Assembly (NCBI GenBank): GCA_964412395.1
Contig: CAYPOY010000123.1
Coordinates: 1-13,660, forward strand
Direction: 5' to 3'
Length of the DNA: 13,660 bases
From: CAYPOY01 sp964412395
Lineage (GTDB): Bacteria; Chloroflexota; Anaerolineae; B4-G1
The notes beneath the pieces are model-generated. The model had not been told where the DNA came from. It saw only the letters and a list, made by a program, of their open reading frames with translations, and ran no database searches. Position 1 is the stretch's first letter; each line of letters opens with the position of its first letter. Shown here in pieces: positions 5,978 to 12,883 of this stretch. Made by a program: the position numbers and the translations under genes.

Positions 5978-8518
5978 TCAGACCAGGCGTTCAAGTACAG
6001 AGGCGAGATAGCCTTCGACCTCTGAGGCTGTCGAGAGTGAGAGCGCGTGATTCGCGACCTGTTGGGCTTCGGCCATAGTCAGGGAGCGGATCACTTGCCT
6101 GGCAGCCGGGATGGCGCCTGGAGTCATGCTGAACTCGTCCAGCCCCAGTCCCAATAACATCGGGATCGCGCTCCGTTGGCCGCCCATCTCCCCACACAGC
6201 CCAACCCACTTTCCTGCCGCGTGTGCCGCTTCGATCACCTGGGCGATCAGGCGCAGCACGGCCGGGTCCAATGGGCGATACAGATCCCCTAGCCGTTCGT
6301 TGCCCCGGTCGCAGGCCAGGGTGTACTGAGTCAGGTCGTTGCTCCCGATGCTGAAAAAGTCCACCTCCGTCGCTAGCACGTCGGCCACTAACGCTGCCGC
6401 CGGGGTCTCTATCATGATCCCTACCTCGATCTCCCGGGTGTGCTCCAGCCCCTCCGCCGCCAGTTCCTGCTGCGCCTGGCGCAGCAGGACCTTTGCCCAG
6501 CGAACCTCTTCCAGCGTGATGACCAGAGGAAACATCACCTTCAGGTTATGCCCGACCCCGGCCTGCAGGATTGCCCGCAACTGGACGCGCAGCAAGTCCG
6601 GGTGCTGCCGGGAGAGGCGGATGGCCCGCACCCCCAGGGCGGGGTTGGCTTCCTCGGGGCGGGGGATGGAAGGAAGTGATTTATCGCCTCCCACGTCCAT
6701 AGTGCGGACGATGACTGGGCGCTGGCCCATCACCTCGGCGATGGCCTGGTAAGCTCTTACCTGCTCCTCCTCGTCGGGAAGGGTACTTCGATCCAGGTAG
6801 AGAAACTCGGTGCGCAGCAGGCCGATCCCCTCTGCTCCCTGCTTCAGCGCTTCCCGTGCCGACGCCACGTCGCCGACGTTGGCCACCACCTCGACCTGCC
6901 GTCCATCCTGCGTGGCGGCGGGCTCCCCGATCTGTCGCAATGCCTCGGCTTGCAGGGCAGCGCGCCGTTCCTCCTGTTCCTGGTAGGCCCGCACCACCTC
7001 GGGCGGTGGCTCGACCTCCACCACTCCTGCCTCACCATCCACGGCCAGAAGCGCCCCATCTGGCACCTGCAGCAGCGGATTGCCCAGGCCCACTACCGCC
7101 GGTAGGTTCCACATCCGCGCCAGGATGGCAACGTGGGAAGTCGCTCCTCCCATCGCCGTGCACAGGCCCCGCACCCACTCCCGGTCCAGCCGCGCCGTAT
7201 CCGAGGGGGTCAGGTCCCGGGCTATCACGATCACCGGCTCGGGAAGAGTGCTCAAGTGCTTATCCTGCACTCCCAGAAGGATGTGCACCACTCGATCACC
7301 CACGTCCCGCACGTCGGCCGCCCGCAGGCGCATCAAATCATTATCCATGTGCTCAAAACGAGTTACCCACTCGCCAATGGCCTGCTCCACCGCCGCCTCG
7401 GCGTTACAGGCAGTGCGGCGGATCTCCTCCTCAATGGACCCCACCAGGGTCTGATCCTCCAGCATCATGCGTTGGAACTCGAAGATGCGCGCCACGTGCG
7501 CGTCCTGCTCCGCCACCTCTTGCTGCAGCGCGGTCAACGCATCCCGAGCCTGCTGCAATGCCTCGTGCAGCCGGGCCACCTCAGCGGCAACGTCGGAGAC
7601 CGTGCGCCGTTCGACTTGCAGCGCGAGAGGGCGATAGAGAAACGCCGGGGCCACGGCGATCCCCTCGGAGGCCGGGATGCCCCGCAGCCGTCCCGTTTCC
7701 GCCTCCTCCTCAGGGGGCCCAGGGGGCGCGACAGGGACAAGGGCGGGCGTTGTCGGGGGGACCGGCGTCGTTGCCGTTGCCGCTTCCTCCATCTCCCCAA
7801 ACCCGCTCTCCACCAACCGGCGCAGGGCAGCAATCGCCTCGGCCGCATCCTGGCCCCGGGCCACGATGCGGATTTGCTCCCCTTGCCAAGCCGTCCCCCG
7901 ATTGGCCACATCCATCATGCTCTTGGCGTCGGCGGGAGGGCGACTATGGGTCACGTTCTGTACTGTGATCTCCGACTCGAAACGCATCGCCGTGCGCACG
8001 AAGAGAGCCGCCGGGCGGGCGTGTAGGCCGGCGGAATTGAGCACTGGCAGTTCCACGCTCTCCACCGGCCCGACCTCCTCGGGTGCGACCGGCGCCCCTA
8101 TTTCAACAGGGATGACCTCCGAGGGTATCTTGGGGATTTCCAGCGCCCGCTCTGCTGCGCGCCGTACCGTCTCCAGGTCTCCCTCCCCAGCAGCGGCCAC
8201 CACCGCCGCGATGGCCCCCTCTACCAGTGGTGCATTTGTCAGATGTACCCGGCTCTGCTGTTCCGGAGAGAGCAACTCGACCGCCATCTGAGTCACCATC
8301 ACCGCGCTGCCCAGGTCGACCAGCACCAGGGCCTCTCCCTGGTCCAGCACTTGCCCAAGTGCCTCAGTCACTTTCTCCAGGCTTGTTCCCAGGCTGCCGT
8401 CATCTGTCCCCCCCGCTGGGACGGCGGGCACCGGCTGCCCCCCCGCCATCTGAAGGGCCAGTTCACAGACTCCAACAGCGAGTTCTTGGCTATGAGAGAC
8501 TACGACGATACCGACCAA
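5978..8518 (-). CDS. dhaM: DhaM-HPr-enzyme I fusion (dihydroxyacetone kinase phosphoryl donor)
   Basis: This single 846-residue cytoplasmic protein holds three phosphotransferase modules. Residues 1-125 are a mannose-type EIIA domain like DhaM, with the phospho-acceptor His9 in VVVSHS. Residues 154-242 are HPr-like, with His166 in NSAGLHARPA and a serine (Ser200) at the usual regulatory site. A Pro/Ala-rich linker (243-275) leads to enzyme I at 278-846: GGATSHVAILA with phospho-His462, PEP-binding GIGLLRTEF (564-572) and RTMDVGGDKS (605-614), GSNDLTQYTLA (725-735), and catalytic Cys775 in GLCGEMGG. E. coli DhaM is about 470 residues with only a truncated enzyme I; here the PEP domain is complete. 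Phosphate should flow PEP to His462 to His166 to His9 and then to ADP bound on DhaL; DhaK/DhaL are not in the window. The start is TTG 8518, with GAGAGGTG 4 nt upstream. It lies 53 bp after the PfpI gene. Confidence 0.95.
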   Translation of the reverse strand: MVGIVVVSHSQELAVGVCELALQMAGGQPVPAVPAGGTDDGSLGTSLEKVTEALGQVLDQGEALVLVDLGSAVMVTQMAVELLSPEQQSRVHLTNAPLVEGAIAAVVAAAGEGDLETVRRAAERALEIPKIPSEVIPVEIGAPVAPEEVGPVESVELPVLNSAGLHARPAALFVRTAMRFESEITVQNVTHSRPPADAKSMMDVANRGTAWQGEQIRIVARGQDAAEAIAALRRLVESGFGEMEEAATATTPVPPTTPALVPVAPPGPPEEEAETGRLRGIPASEGIAVAPAFLYRPLALQVERRTVSDVAAEVARLHEALQQARDALTALQQEVAEQDAHVARIFEFQRMMLEDQTLVGSIEEEIRRTACNAEAAVEQAIGEWVTRFEHMDNDLMRLRAADVRDVGDRVVHILLGVQDKHLSTLPEPVIVIARDLTPSDTARLDREWVRGLCTAMGGATSHVAILARMWNLPAVVGLGNPLLQVPDGALLAVDGEAGVVEVEPPPEVVRAYQEQEERRAALQAEALRQIGEPAATQDGRQVEVVANVGDVASAREALKQGAEGIGLLRTEFLYLDRSTLPDEEEQVRAYQAIAEVMGQRPVIVRTMDVGGDKSLPSIPRPEEANPALGVRAIRLSRQHPDLLRVQLRAILQAGVGHNLKVMFPLVITLEEVRWAKVLLRQAQQELAAEGLEHTREIEVGIMIETPAAALVADVLATEVDFFSIGSNDLTQYTLACDRGNERLGDLYRPLDPAVLRLIAQVIEAAHAAGKWVGLCGEMGGQRSAIPMLLGLGLDEFSMTPGAIPAARQVIRSLTMAEAQQVANHALSLSTASEVEGYLASVLERLV

Positions 8519-8522
8519 TGTA

Positions 8523-8530
8523 CACCTCTC
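8523..8530 (-). promoter_or_regulatory. Ribosome binding site supporting a TTG start for dhaM
   Basis: On the minus strand GAGAGGTG lies 4 nt before TTG 8518. The first residues from this TTG (VGIVVVSHS) match the usual N-terminus of DhaM, so the rare start codon is credible. Confidence 0.7.
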
Positions 8531-8571
8531 TTTAAGTGAAACTCAGCCCCGCGCTCCGCTGATGCTAGTAG

Positions 8572-9096
8572 CTATCCCTCCAGCGTGCTCACCAGTTCGC
8601 GACAGAAAGCCGGGATGTCGGCAACCACCCGTCCCCAGATGAGGTTGCCGTCGCGGAAAGCGGGTTCGTCCACCCACGTCGCCCCTGCGTTGACCAGGTC
8701 GTCCTTGATGCCCAGGGATCCAGTGGCGCGATGGCCCCGCACGATCCCTGCCGAGATCAGCACCAGCCCGGCGTGGCAGATGGAGGCTACCACTTTTCCC
8801 TGCTCGTACATTCCCCGCACCAGAGCGCAGACGCTCTCGTAACGGCGCAGCTTGTCGGGAGCCCAACCTCCGGGGACGACCACGGCGTCAAATTGCTCCG
8901 CCGTAGCCTGGTCCGCTCCCACCTGAGCGGTGGCCTCCAGGCCGCCGGACTTGCTGATATAGCTTTCACCTGCCCGAGGGCCCACCACGGTGACCTCCGC
9001 TCCTTCCTCCTGCAATCTCATCAAAGGCACCCAGAACTCCAGATCCTCGTACCCCGGCCCCACCAGTATGGCGACTCGTTTTCTTTGCAATCTCAT
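8572..9096 (-). CDS. DJ-1/PfpI family protein (type 1 glutamine amidotransferase-like)
   Basis: Members of this family include cysteine peptidases, chaperones and glyoxalase/deglycase-type enzymes, so the exact activity is open. The 174-residue protein has the PfpI length and fold marks: an N-terminal strand with GYEDLEFW (Glu17, the residue that contacts the catalytic Cys), VVVPGGWAPD (72-81), and the nucleophile elbow ASICHAG (104-110) with Cys107 followed by His108. The C-terminal DGNLIWGRVVADIPAFC is typical. ATG 9096 has a strong GGGGAGGA about 6 nt upstream. Its start overlaps the stop of the upstream methyltransferase in an ATGA, so translation is probably coupled. Position between the methyltransferase and dhaM suggests a role in handling reactive trioses such as methylglyoxal, but that is inference. 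Confidence 0.92.
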   Translation of the reverse strand: MRLQRKRVAILVGPGYEDLEFWVPLMRLQEEGAEVTVVGPRAGESYISKSGGLEATAQVGADQATAEQFDAVVVPGGWAPDKLRRYESVCALVRGMYEQGKVVASICHAGLVLISAGIVRGHRATGSLGIKDDLVNAGATWVDEPAFRDGNLIWGRVVADIPAFCRELVSTLEG

Positions 9097-9764
9097 TTTA
9101 TATCCTCCCCATCCTTATTATCCGGTCCCAGCGGAGAGCAGGCGGGACACGCGACTACCTCCACGGGCGGGGCGTCCACACGCGCCCCGGAGCCCACGTA
9201 GCCTACCGCCCCACAGCGGCAGGCGTACCACCCCTCGTGCACCTGTTCAAAGGGGGTGCAGGGCGCTGTCAGGTCTACTACCTCCACCCCACTCTTCCAG
9301 CGAGCGTTGGTCAGCAGCCGCCGACAACTTGCCGCCCGCAACCGGTCGAAGTAGTGCCCGAAATGCTGACAATGGCGCATCAGGAGCACGGCAACTGTGA
9401 CACCGGGAGGGAAAGAGAGATCGAGGGCATTGGCACACATTACGTGCAAGTTACGGGGTAAACGCAGGCCGATGATCTCCAGCGCCGGGCCGACTACCAG
9501 CGGGTTAACCTCCACCGCGTACACCCGCCGCGCCCGTTCTGCCATCCGCAGTGCCAGGCGCAGGTCGCCAGCCCCAATCTCCAGCACCACATCGTCGGGG
9601 GCAATGTGATCCAACACCGCGCTGTACGTCTCCTCATCGTAGGGACTGAACCATCCCTCCCAGCCAACCAGGTTGTGAAGACGGGCGAAAGACGCAAAGC
9701 CCTCACGGAATTGGCATCGTCTCGCTTTTGTGTGTGCTTCCAGACGATGAAGGATCTCCTCCAT
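9093..9764 (-). CDS. SAM-dependent methyltransferase with C-terminal Cys4 motif
   Basis: A class I methyltransferase whose substrate I cannot identify. The 223-residue protein has motif I VVLEIGAGD (59-67), an acidic residue in VYAVEVNP (81-88) expected to bind the SAM ribose, and an ANALDLSF segment (111-118) at the motif III region. After the catalytic fold comes an unusual tail: Cys182 and Cys184 (CRC), then Cys206 and Cys209 (CPAC), which together look like a zinc-ribbon-type Cys4 site. ATG 9764 has GGAG directly adjacent and GGG further upstream, so its own ribosome binding site is poor. The small ORF before it stops 11 nt upstream, which suggests translational coupling. Its stop overlaps the start of the PfpI gene by 4 nt. 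Confidence 0.85.
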   Translation of the reverse strand: MEEILHRLEAHTKARRCQFREGFASFARLHNLVGWEGWFSPYDEETYSAVLDHIAPDDVVLEIGAGDLRLALRMAERARRVYAVEVNPLVVGPALEIIGLRLPRNLHVMCANALDLSFPPGVTVAVLLMRHCQHFGHYFDRLRAASCRRLLTNARWKSGVEVVDLTAPCTPFEQVHEGWYACRCGAVGYVGSGARVDAPPVEVVACPACSPLGPDNKDGEDIK

Positions 9765-9775
9765 CTCCGACCCAG

Positions 9776-9994
9776 CTAGCGGCGTGTGCCACTTTCCTTA
9801 AGGTTTTGGGCGATGATCTCGGCCTCACGGAATAACATCTCTAGAAGCGAAGATTGCTCTCGCTTCCTCGCGCTACCGGGTGTTGGTTCCGGCAAGACCC
9901 CCGACTCCCCTCCCCCCGCAGGGGAGGGGTCGGGGGAGGGGTACTCTTTCTCAACGCTCTCTTCTTCCGTGGTCTGGCGTGAACGCTCGCTCAC
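9776..9994 (-). CDS. Small hypothetical protein (72 residues) containing a palindromic repeat
   Basis: Function unknown, and the gene itself is only moderately supported. GTG 9994 has a good GGAGGA (9998-10003) 3 nt upstream; an upstream GTG at 10033 lacks one. The stop at 9776 lies 11 nt before the methyltransferase start, as expected in a tight operon. The protein is acidic and probably disordered at first (residues 1-17), then carries a Pro/Gly-rich stretch (about 18-33, PSPDPSPAGGGES) encoded by the GC-rich palindrome at 9898-9943. It ends in a likely amphipathic helix, LLEMLFREAEIIAQNLKE (50-67). No membrane segment or cysteine is present. The repeat-encoded part is of a kind often seen in spurious small ORFs, so the frame could be accidental; the helix and the ribosome binding site argue for a real gene. 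Confidence 0.45.
   Translation of the reverse strand: MSERSRQTTEEESVEKEYPSPDPSPAGGGESGVLPEPTPGSARKREQSSLLEMLFREAEIIAQNLKESGTRR
9898..9943. repeat. GC-rich palindromic repeat element
   Basis: CCCCTCCCC (9907-9915) pairs perfectly with GGGGAGGGG (9921-9929) around a 5-nt loop. Outer CCCCCGAC (9898-9905) matches GTCGGGGG (9929-9936) with a small bulge, and a further GAGGGG follows. Such C/G-only palindromes are typical dispersed intergenic repeats in GC-rich bacteria. Here it lies inside the 72-residue ORF. No second copy is in the window. There is no T-run on either side, so it does not look like an intrinsic terminator. Confidence 0.75.
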
Positions 9995-10075
9995 AGATCC
10001 TCCATCCACTGAAGCCGTTTCTCTGACCCTCACCGCGCCGAAAGAGCACGGACTGGCAGGATTACGGATTCAAGG

Positions 10076-10384
10076 TTACTTTTCCTCGTCGTTGTGCTTC
10101 TTGTTACGCTTTTTAATGATTGGCCACCCTGATCGGTTCATTATCGTGACCCAGAATCCGATCCAGGCCAGCGGGAAGAGGATCATGCTGACCGTTCGGC
10201 CTGGTGTGTTGTAGAACATGAACTCGCTGATGATCAAGGGCACGAGAAAGATCAAGATCCAGCCCCAGAGCGGAATCCAGCCGAACTTGTCAGGTCGCTC
10301 TTCCTGATCCTGAGTACTTGGCGTGGCTTGTTGCCGCTGGTTTGAAAGTGGCTTTTTTTTCCGTCGTTTCTTGCTTTTGGCCAT
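10076..10384 (-). CDS. Small two-helix membrane protein, function unknown
   Basis: I do not recognise a family. The 102-residue product opens with a very basic tail (MAKSKKRRKKKP) and a polar stretch to about residue 35. Two hydrophobic helices follow, at about 38-56 (WIPLWGWILIFLVPLIISEF) and 64-83 (RTVSMILFPLAWIGFWVTI), and then a lysine-rich end. The basic ends both point to the cytoplasm, giving a hairpin topology. ATG 10384 has AGGA 7 nt upstream. It lies 217 bp after the glpA-like gene in the same direction; that gap has no gene or convincing promoter that I can see. AT content is a little higher than in its neighbours. Coding is supported by composition, topology and ribosome binding site rather than homology. 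Confidence 0.7.
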   Translation of the reverse strand: MAKSKKRRKKKPLSNQRQQATPSTQDQEERPDKFGWIPLWGWILIFLVPLIISEFMFYNTPGRTVSMILFPLAWIGFWVTIMNRSGWPIIKKRNKKHNDEEK

Positions 10385-10601
10385 AGATCCATCCTGGCTC
10401 CGTGAAAGCGGGTCTTAGTAAAAGGTGACGGCTGCCGGCTTTGAAAGCGCACATCGGTACAGATGGCCGTCAAATGGAGGGTGAGCGGCCTTCTGCGCCG
10501 ATGCAAAGCCTTGATCAGCAACGGAAGATTTAACCAGCTCTACGGCGTAAGCCTTTCGTGCTCCTGCAACCAGTCACATGTCAAAGGCGCTCCAGGCGAC
10601 A

Positions 10602-11780
10602 TCACCCTCCAGTGGGCAATGGCTCCAGGTGGGTGCGGCAGGGCACGTCAATCCCCATCTTGGCGCAGACTATGTCAACCGTCTTCTCACCCATCAAGCG
10701 AGAGGAGGTCAATTTGCCGCCGGTGATGGTAATGAGGCTGCCCACGCTGTCCAGTTCCTCGTGGTCGAGAACGTAGAATACCCGACTGACCTCTATCCCC
10801 GTTACTTTCTCCTCTTTCTTACCCTCTGTAGGAGGCTGGTACAGTGGACGGATGCTGGCGAAACTTCGCTGCATATGCATGTCCTCGATCATGGGCACCA
10901 TCTGAATGCATTCGTCCAGCATCTTGTCTATTTCCCATTCCTCAATGACAAAGTTATCGGGGTCCTCAATGTCCACCGAAGTGGTGCCCAGCACGATGGT
11001 CGTGCCAACCGGGACGATGATGTCACCATCGGATGGGTAGCGGCAGCGATTGATGGCCCGCTTCAGGGGGCGGCTGTCCAGGGCGACCATGGTGCCTTTA
11101 CTGAGGCTCATCCCAATCTTAACGTTGCCTAGCGCGGCGACCTTGGCTGCCCAGGGGCCGGTGGCGCTGACCACGTAGTCGGCGTGGACAAGGTACTCTT
11201 CGCCGCTGGTCTGGTCTACCGCTTTGACGCCGACGACCCGGTCGCCCTTGCGCAGGAGGACCGTCACCGGGGTATACAGAAAGACCCGTACATCGCCGTG
11301 TTCCTTGGCCGAGGCGACATTGCCGGTGCACAAGCCCCAGCCATCTATGCTGCCGTCAGGCACGATTACAGCCTGACGTACCTTGGGCGAGAGGGCTGGC
11401 TCCAGACGGCGGGCCTCCTCGCCGGAGATCACCTCGGTCGGGATACCCACCTTGGCACAGCCCTCCAGGAAACGAGGTAGAAAGGCCTCGTCGTCATCAT
11501 CGAGCGTGATGAAGAACCCGCCGGTGTCTTCAATCGTGTGGGGCGCGATGCGGCGCAGGATCTGAGTCTCATGACGGCACTCCGCCGCTGCCTCTGGATC
11601 TTTGACGGCATAGCGACCGCCGCTGTGCAGCAGGCCGTGGAAGTTTCCCGTTGTACCCTCCGAGAGGTTGCCCCGCTCGAATAGCATGGCGTTCAGACCT
11701 CGCATGGCCAGGTCGCGCAGCACGGCTGTCCCGGTCGCGCCTCCACCGATCACAACGACTTGTGTTTCCAACTCTTTCAT
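10602..11780 (-). CDS. glpA: GlpA-like FAD-dependent glycerol-3-phosphate dehydrogenase, no BFD domain
   Basis: The family oxidises glycerol 3-phosphate to dihydroxyacetone phosphate and passes electrons to a membrane carrier. The 392-residue protein starts with the FAD motif VVVIGGGATGTAVLRD (8-23). It continues with the family stretch LLHSGGRYAVKDPE, an SIDGW segment after the cap region, SATGPWAAKV in the FAD domain, and the C-terminal ITGGKLTSSRLMGE typical of GlpA/GlpD. It resembles E. coli GlpA (542 residues) but stops before the cysteine-rich BFD-like [2Fe-2S] domain; no GlpB or GlpC gene is seen. I chose ATG 11780 because AGGAGG (11787-11792) lies 6 nt upstream and the Rossmann strand begins at once; the in-frame start at 11879 would overlap etfA. 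It lies 41 bp after etfA, so EtfAB is its likely electron acceptor (inference). Confidence 0.9.
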   Translation of the reverse strand: MKELETQVVVIGGGATGTAVLRDLAMRGLNAMLFERGNLSEGTTGNFHGLLHSGGRYAVKDPEAAAECRHETQILRRIAPHTIEDTGGFFITLDDDDEAFLPRFLEGCAKVGIPTEVISGEEARRLEPALSPKVRQAVIVPDGSIDGWGLCTGNVASAKEHGDVRVFLYTPVTVLLRKGDRVVGVKAVDQTSGEEYLVHADYVVSATGPWAAKVAALGNVKIGMSLSKGTMVALDSRPLKRAINRCRYPSDGDIIVPVGTTIVLGTTSVDIEDPDNFVIEEWEIDKMLDECIQMVPMIEDMHMQRSFASIRPLYQPPTEGKKEEKVTGIEVSRVFYVLDHEELDSVGSLITITGGKLTSSRLMGEKTVDIVCAKMGIDVPCRTHLEPLPTGG

Positions 11781-11786
11781 TATCTG

Positions 11787-11792
11787 CCTCCT
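11787..11792 (-). promoter_or_regulatory. Ribosome binding site fixing the glpA-like start
   Basis: AGGAGG on the minus strand lies 6 nt before ATG 11780. It excludes the longer reading frame from 11879, which would run through the end of etfA. Confidence 0.75.
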
Positions 11793-11821
11793 ATTTCCCC
11801 TTCCGGGATGGTGATAAAAGC

Positions 11822-12826
11822 CTAACTGCCCAATAGCTCCTTGCAAGCTTCTGTAAGGGCTGGGATGATGTTCTGCCACTCATCCACAACCCCGACGTGA
11901 GCGACCTTGAAGATGGGGGCATCCTCATCCTTGTTGATGGCCACAATCGTTTTGGCCGCGCCTGCTCCCGCCATATGCTGGGGAGCCCCTGAAATAGCCA
12001 CGGCGAAGTAGAGGTTGGGGGCCACGATTTTCCCTGTCTGACCGACGAGCTGGGAGTGAGGCACCCATCCCAAATCTGCTGCCGGTCGCGACCCTCCTAC
12101 TGCTGCTCCCAGGATCCTGGCCAGGTCTCCCAAAGCGGAGAACCCCTCCGCATCCTCCATACCCCTTCCTCCGCTCACGATGATCTGGGCCTGGTCCAGG
12201 CTGATCCCTTCTATCTCCTCCTGGGTTCTTTCCACCAGCGACACCGGGGAGGATATAGAATCCACATCAATCTCCAGCGTTTGTATCTGTCCCTGGCGCA
12301 CGGGGTCGGCCGGCAGGGGTTCGAAGGCATGAGAGCGCATCGTCGCCAGTTGCAGCAGGCCGTTGGCGACCATGTAGGCCATAGCCTTCCCTCCGTAGAC
12401 GGGACGCAGCCAGCGGATGATGGCTCGGTCGGAGACCGGCCACAGCACCTCGAAGCCCGTGCAATCGGTGACGATGCCTGTTCCCAGCCGGTAGGCGAGG
12501 CGTGGGCCGACATTCCCCCCGCCTAGCTCGTCGTGGGGGAAGAGAACCACGTCGGGGGAGAGCTGCTGCACGACCGTCTCCAACGTCCCCAGCATGACGT
12601 CCGCCTCGTGGTACTGTAAGCGGGGATGGCTGGCGATGAAAACCTCGTCGGCTCCGTGATGTACCAGCGTCTCCCCATACTTCTCCACGTCCGGCCCAAG
12701 CAGGGCTGCCTGAACGTACCCATTTCCCAGTTTGCGCCCCAACTGCCGCCCCGCTGCCAGAACCTCCAGCGAGGCGCGGGGAAGTTCCTCAGCAGAAGCC
12801 GTGCAGAATGCTAGAATGTTTGTCAT
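11822..12826 (-). CDS. etfA: Electron transfer flavoprotein alpha subunit (FixB/EtfA)
   Basis: EtfA is the FAD-binding half of the EtfAB heterodimer, which collects electrons from flavin dehydrogenases and passes them to the quinone pool or another acceptor. The 334-residue protein has the usual length. The C-terminal FAD domain shows VSGGRGM (217-223), GGSRPAADLGWVP (244-256), QTGKIVAPNLY (263-273), AISGAPQHMAG (277-287) and AINKDEDAPIF (296-306), all family hallmarks. There is no extra N-terminal ferredoxin domain. ATG 12826 has an AAAGGG about 7 nt upstream. It follows etfB across a 57-bp gap that holds a perfect hairpin, and precedes the glpA-like gene by 41 bp, consistent with one operon. 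Whether this ETF is electron-bifurcating cannot be settled from the sequence alone. Confidence 0.96.
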   Translation of the reverse strand: MTNILAFCTASAEELPRASLEVLAAGRQLGRKLGNGYVQAALLGPDVEKYGETLVHHGADEVFIASHPRLQYHEADVMLGTLETVVQQLSPDVVLFPHDELGGGNVGPRLAYRLGTGIVTDCTGFEVLWPVSDRAIIRWLRPVYGGKAMAYMVANGLLQLATMRSHAFEPLPADPVRQGQIQTLEIDVDSISSPVSLVERTQEEIEGISLDQAQIIVSGGRGMEDAEGFSALGDLARILGAAVGGSRPAADLGWVPHSQLVGQTGKIVAPNLYFAVAISGAPQHMAGAGAAKTIVAINKDEDAPIFKVAHVGVVDEWQNIIPALTEACKELLGS

Positions 12827-12846
12827 CTTATTACCCTTTGTGGATC

Positions 12847-12880
12847 AGAAACCGGGTTTTTTCCGAAAAACCCGGTTTCT
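12847..12880. repeat. Perfect 15-bp inverted repeat between etfB and etfA
   Basis: AGAAACCGGGTTTTT (12847-12861) and AAAAACCCGGTTTCT (12866-12880) are exact reverse complements around a 4-nt loop. It starts 3 nt after the etfB stop and ends 20 nt before the etfA start. No T-run follows on the minus strand, so it is unlikely to be an intrinsic terminator. Hairpins of the AGAAACCGGGTTT type are known to me as dispersed repeats in cyanobacteria and related genomes. It could stabilise the etfB end of the mRNA or tune the etfB:etfA ratio (inference). Confidence 0.9.
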
Positions 12881-12883
12881 AGT

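Noticed and set aside
6856..7968. 370-codon plus-strand open frame inside the dhaM fusion
   Set aside because: Extremely Pro/Arg-rich with no motif; it is a shadow of the well-supported enzyme I and HPr frame.
10385..10601. Possible -35 boxes (TTGACA, TTGACG on the minus strand) in the gap before the small membrane protein
   Set aside because: No acceptable -10 box occurs at 15-19 bp from either, so no promoter is called. No terminator hairpin with a T-run was found either.
10034..10601. Remnant of the missing GlpA BFD domain or a frameshifted C-terminus downstream of glpA
   Set aside because: I saw no Cys-rich BFD-type sequence in the frames following the stop, so the short GlpA appears natural, not broken.
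10578..11132. 184-codon plus-strand open frame opposite the glpA-like gene
   Set aside because: It overlaps a strongly supported dehydrogenase frame and has no recognisable features.
12847..12880. Intrinsic terminator between etfB and etfA
   Set aside because: The hairpin is strong, but no U-tract follows it on the transcribed strand, and etfA lies directly downstream in the same direction.
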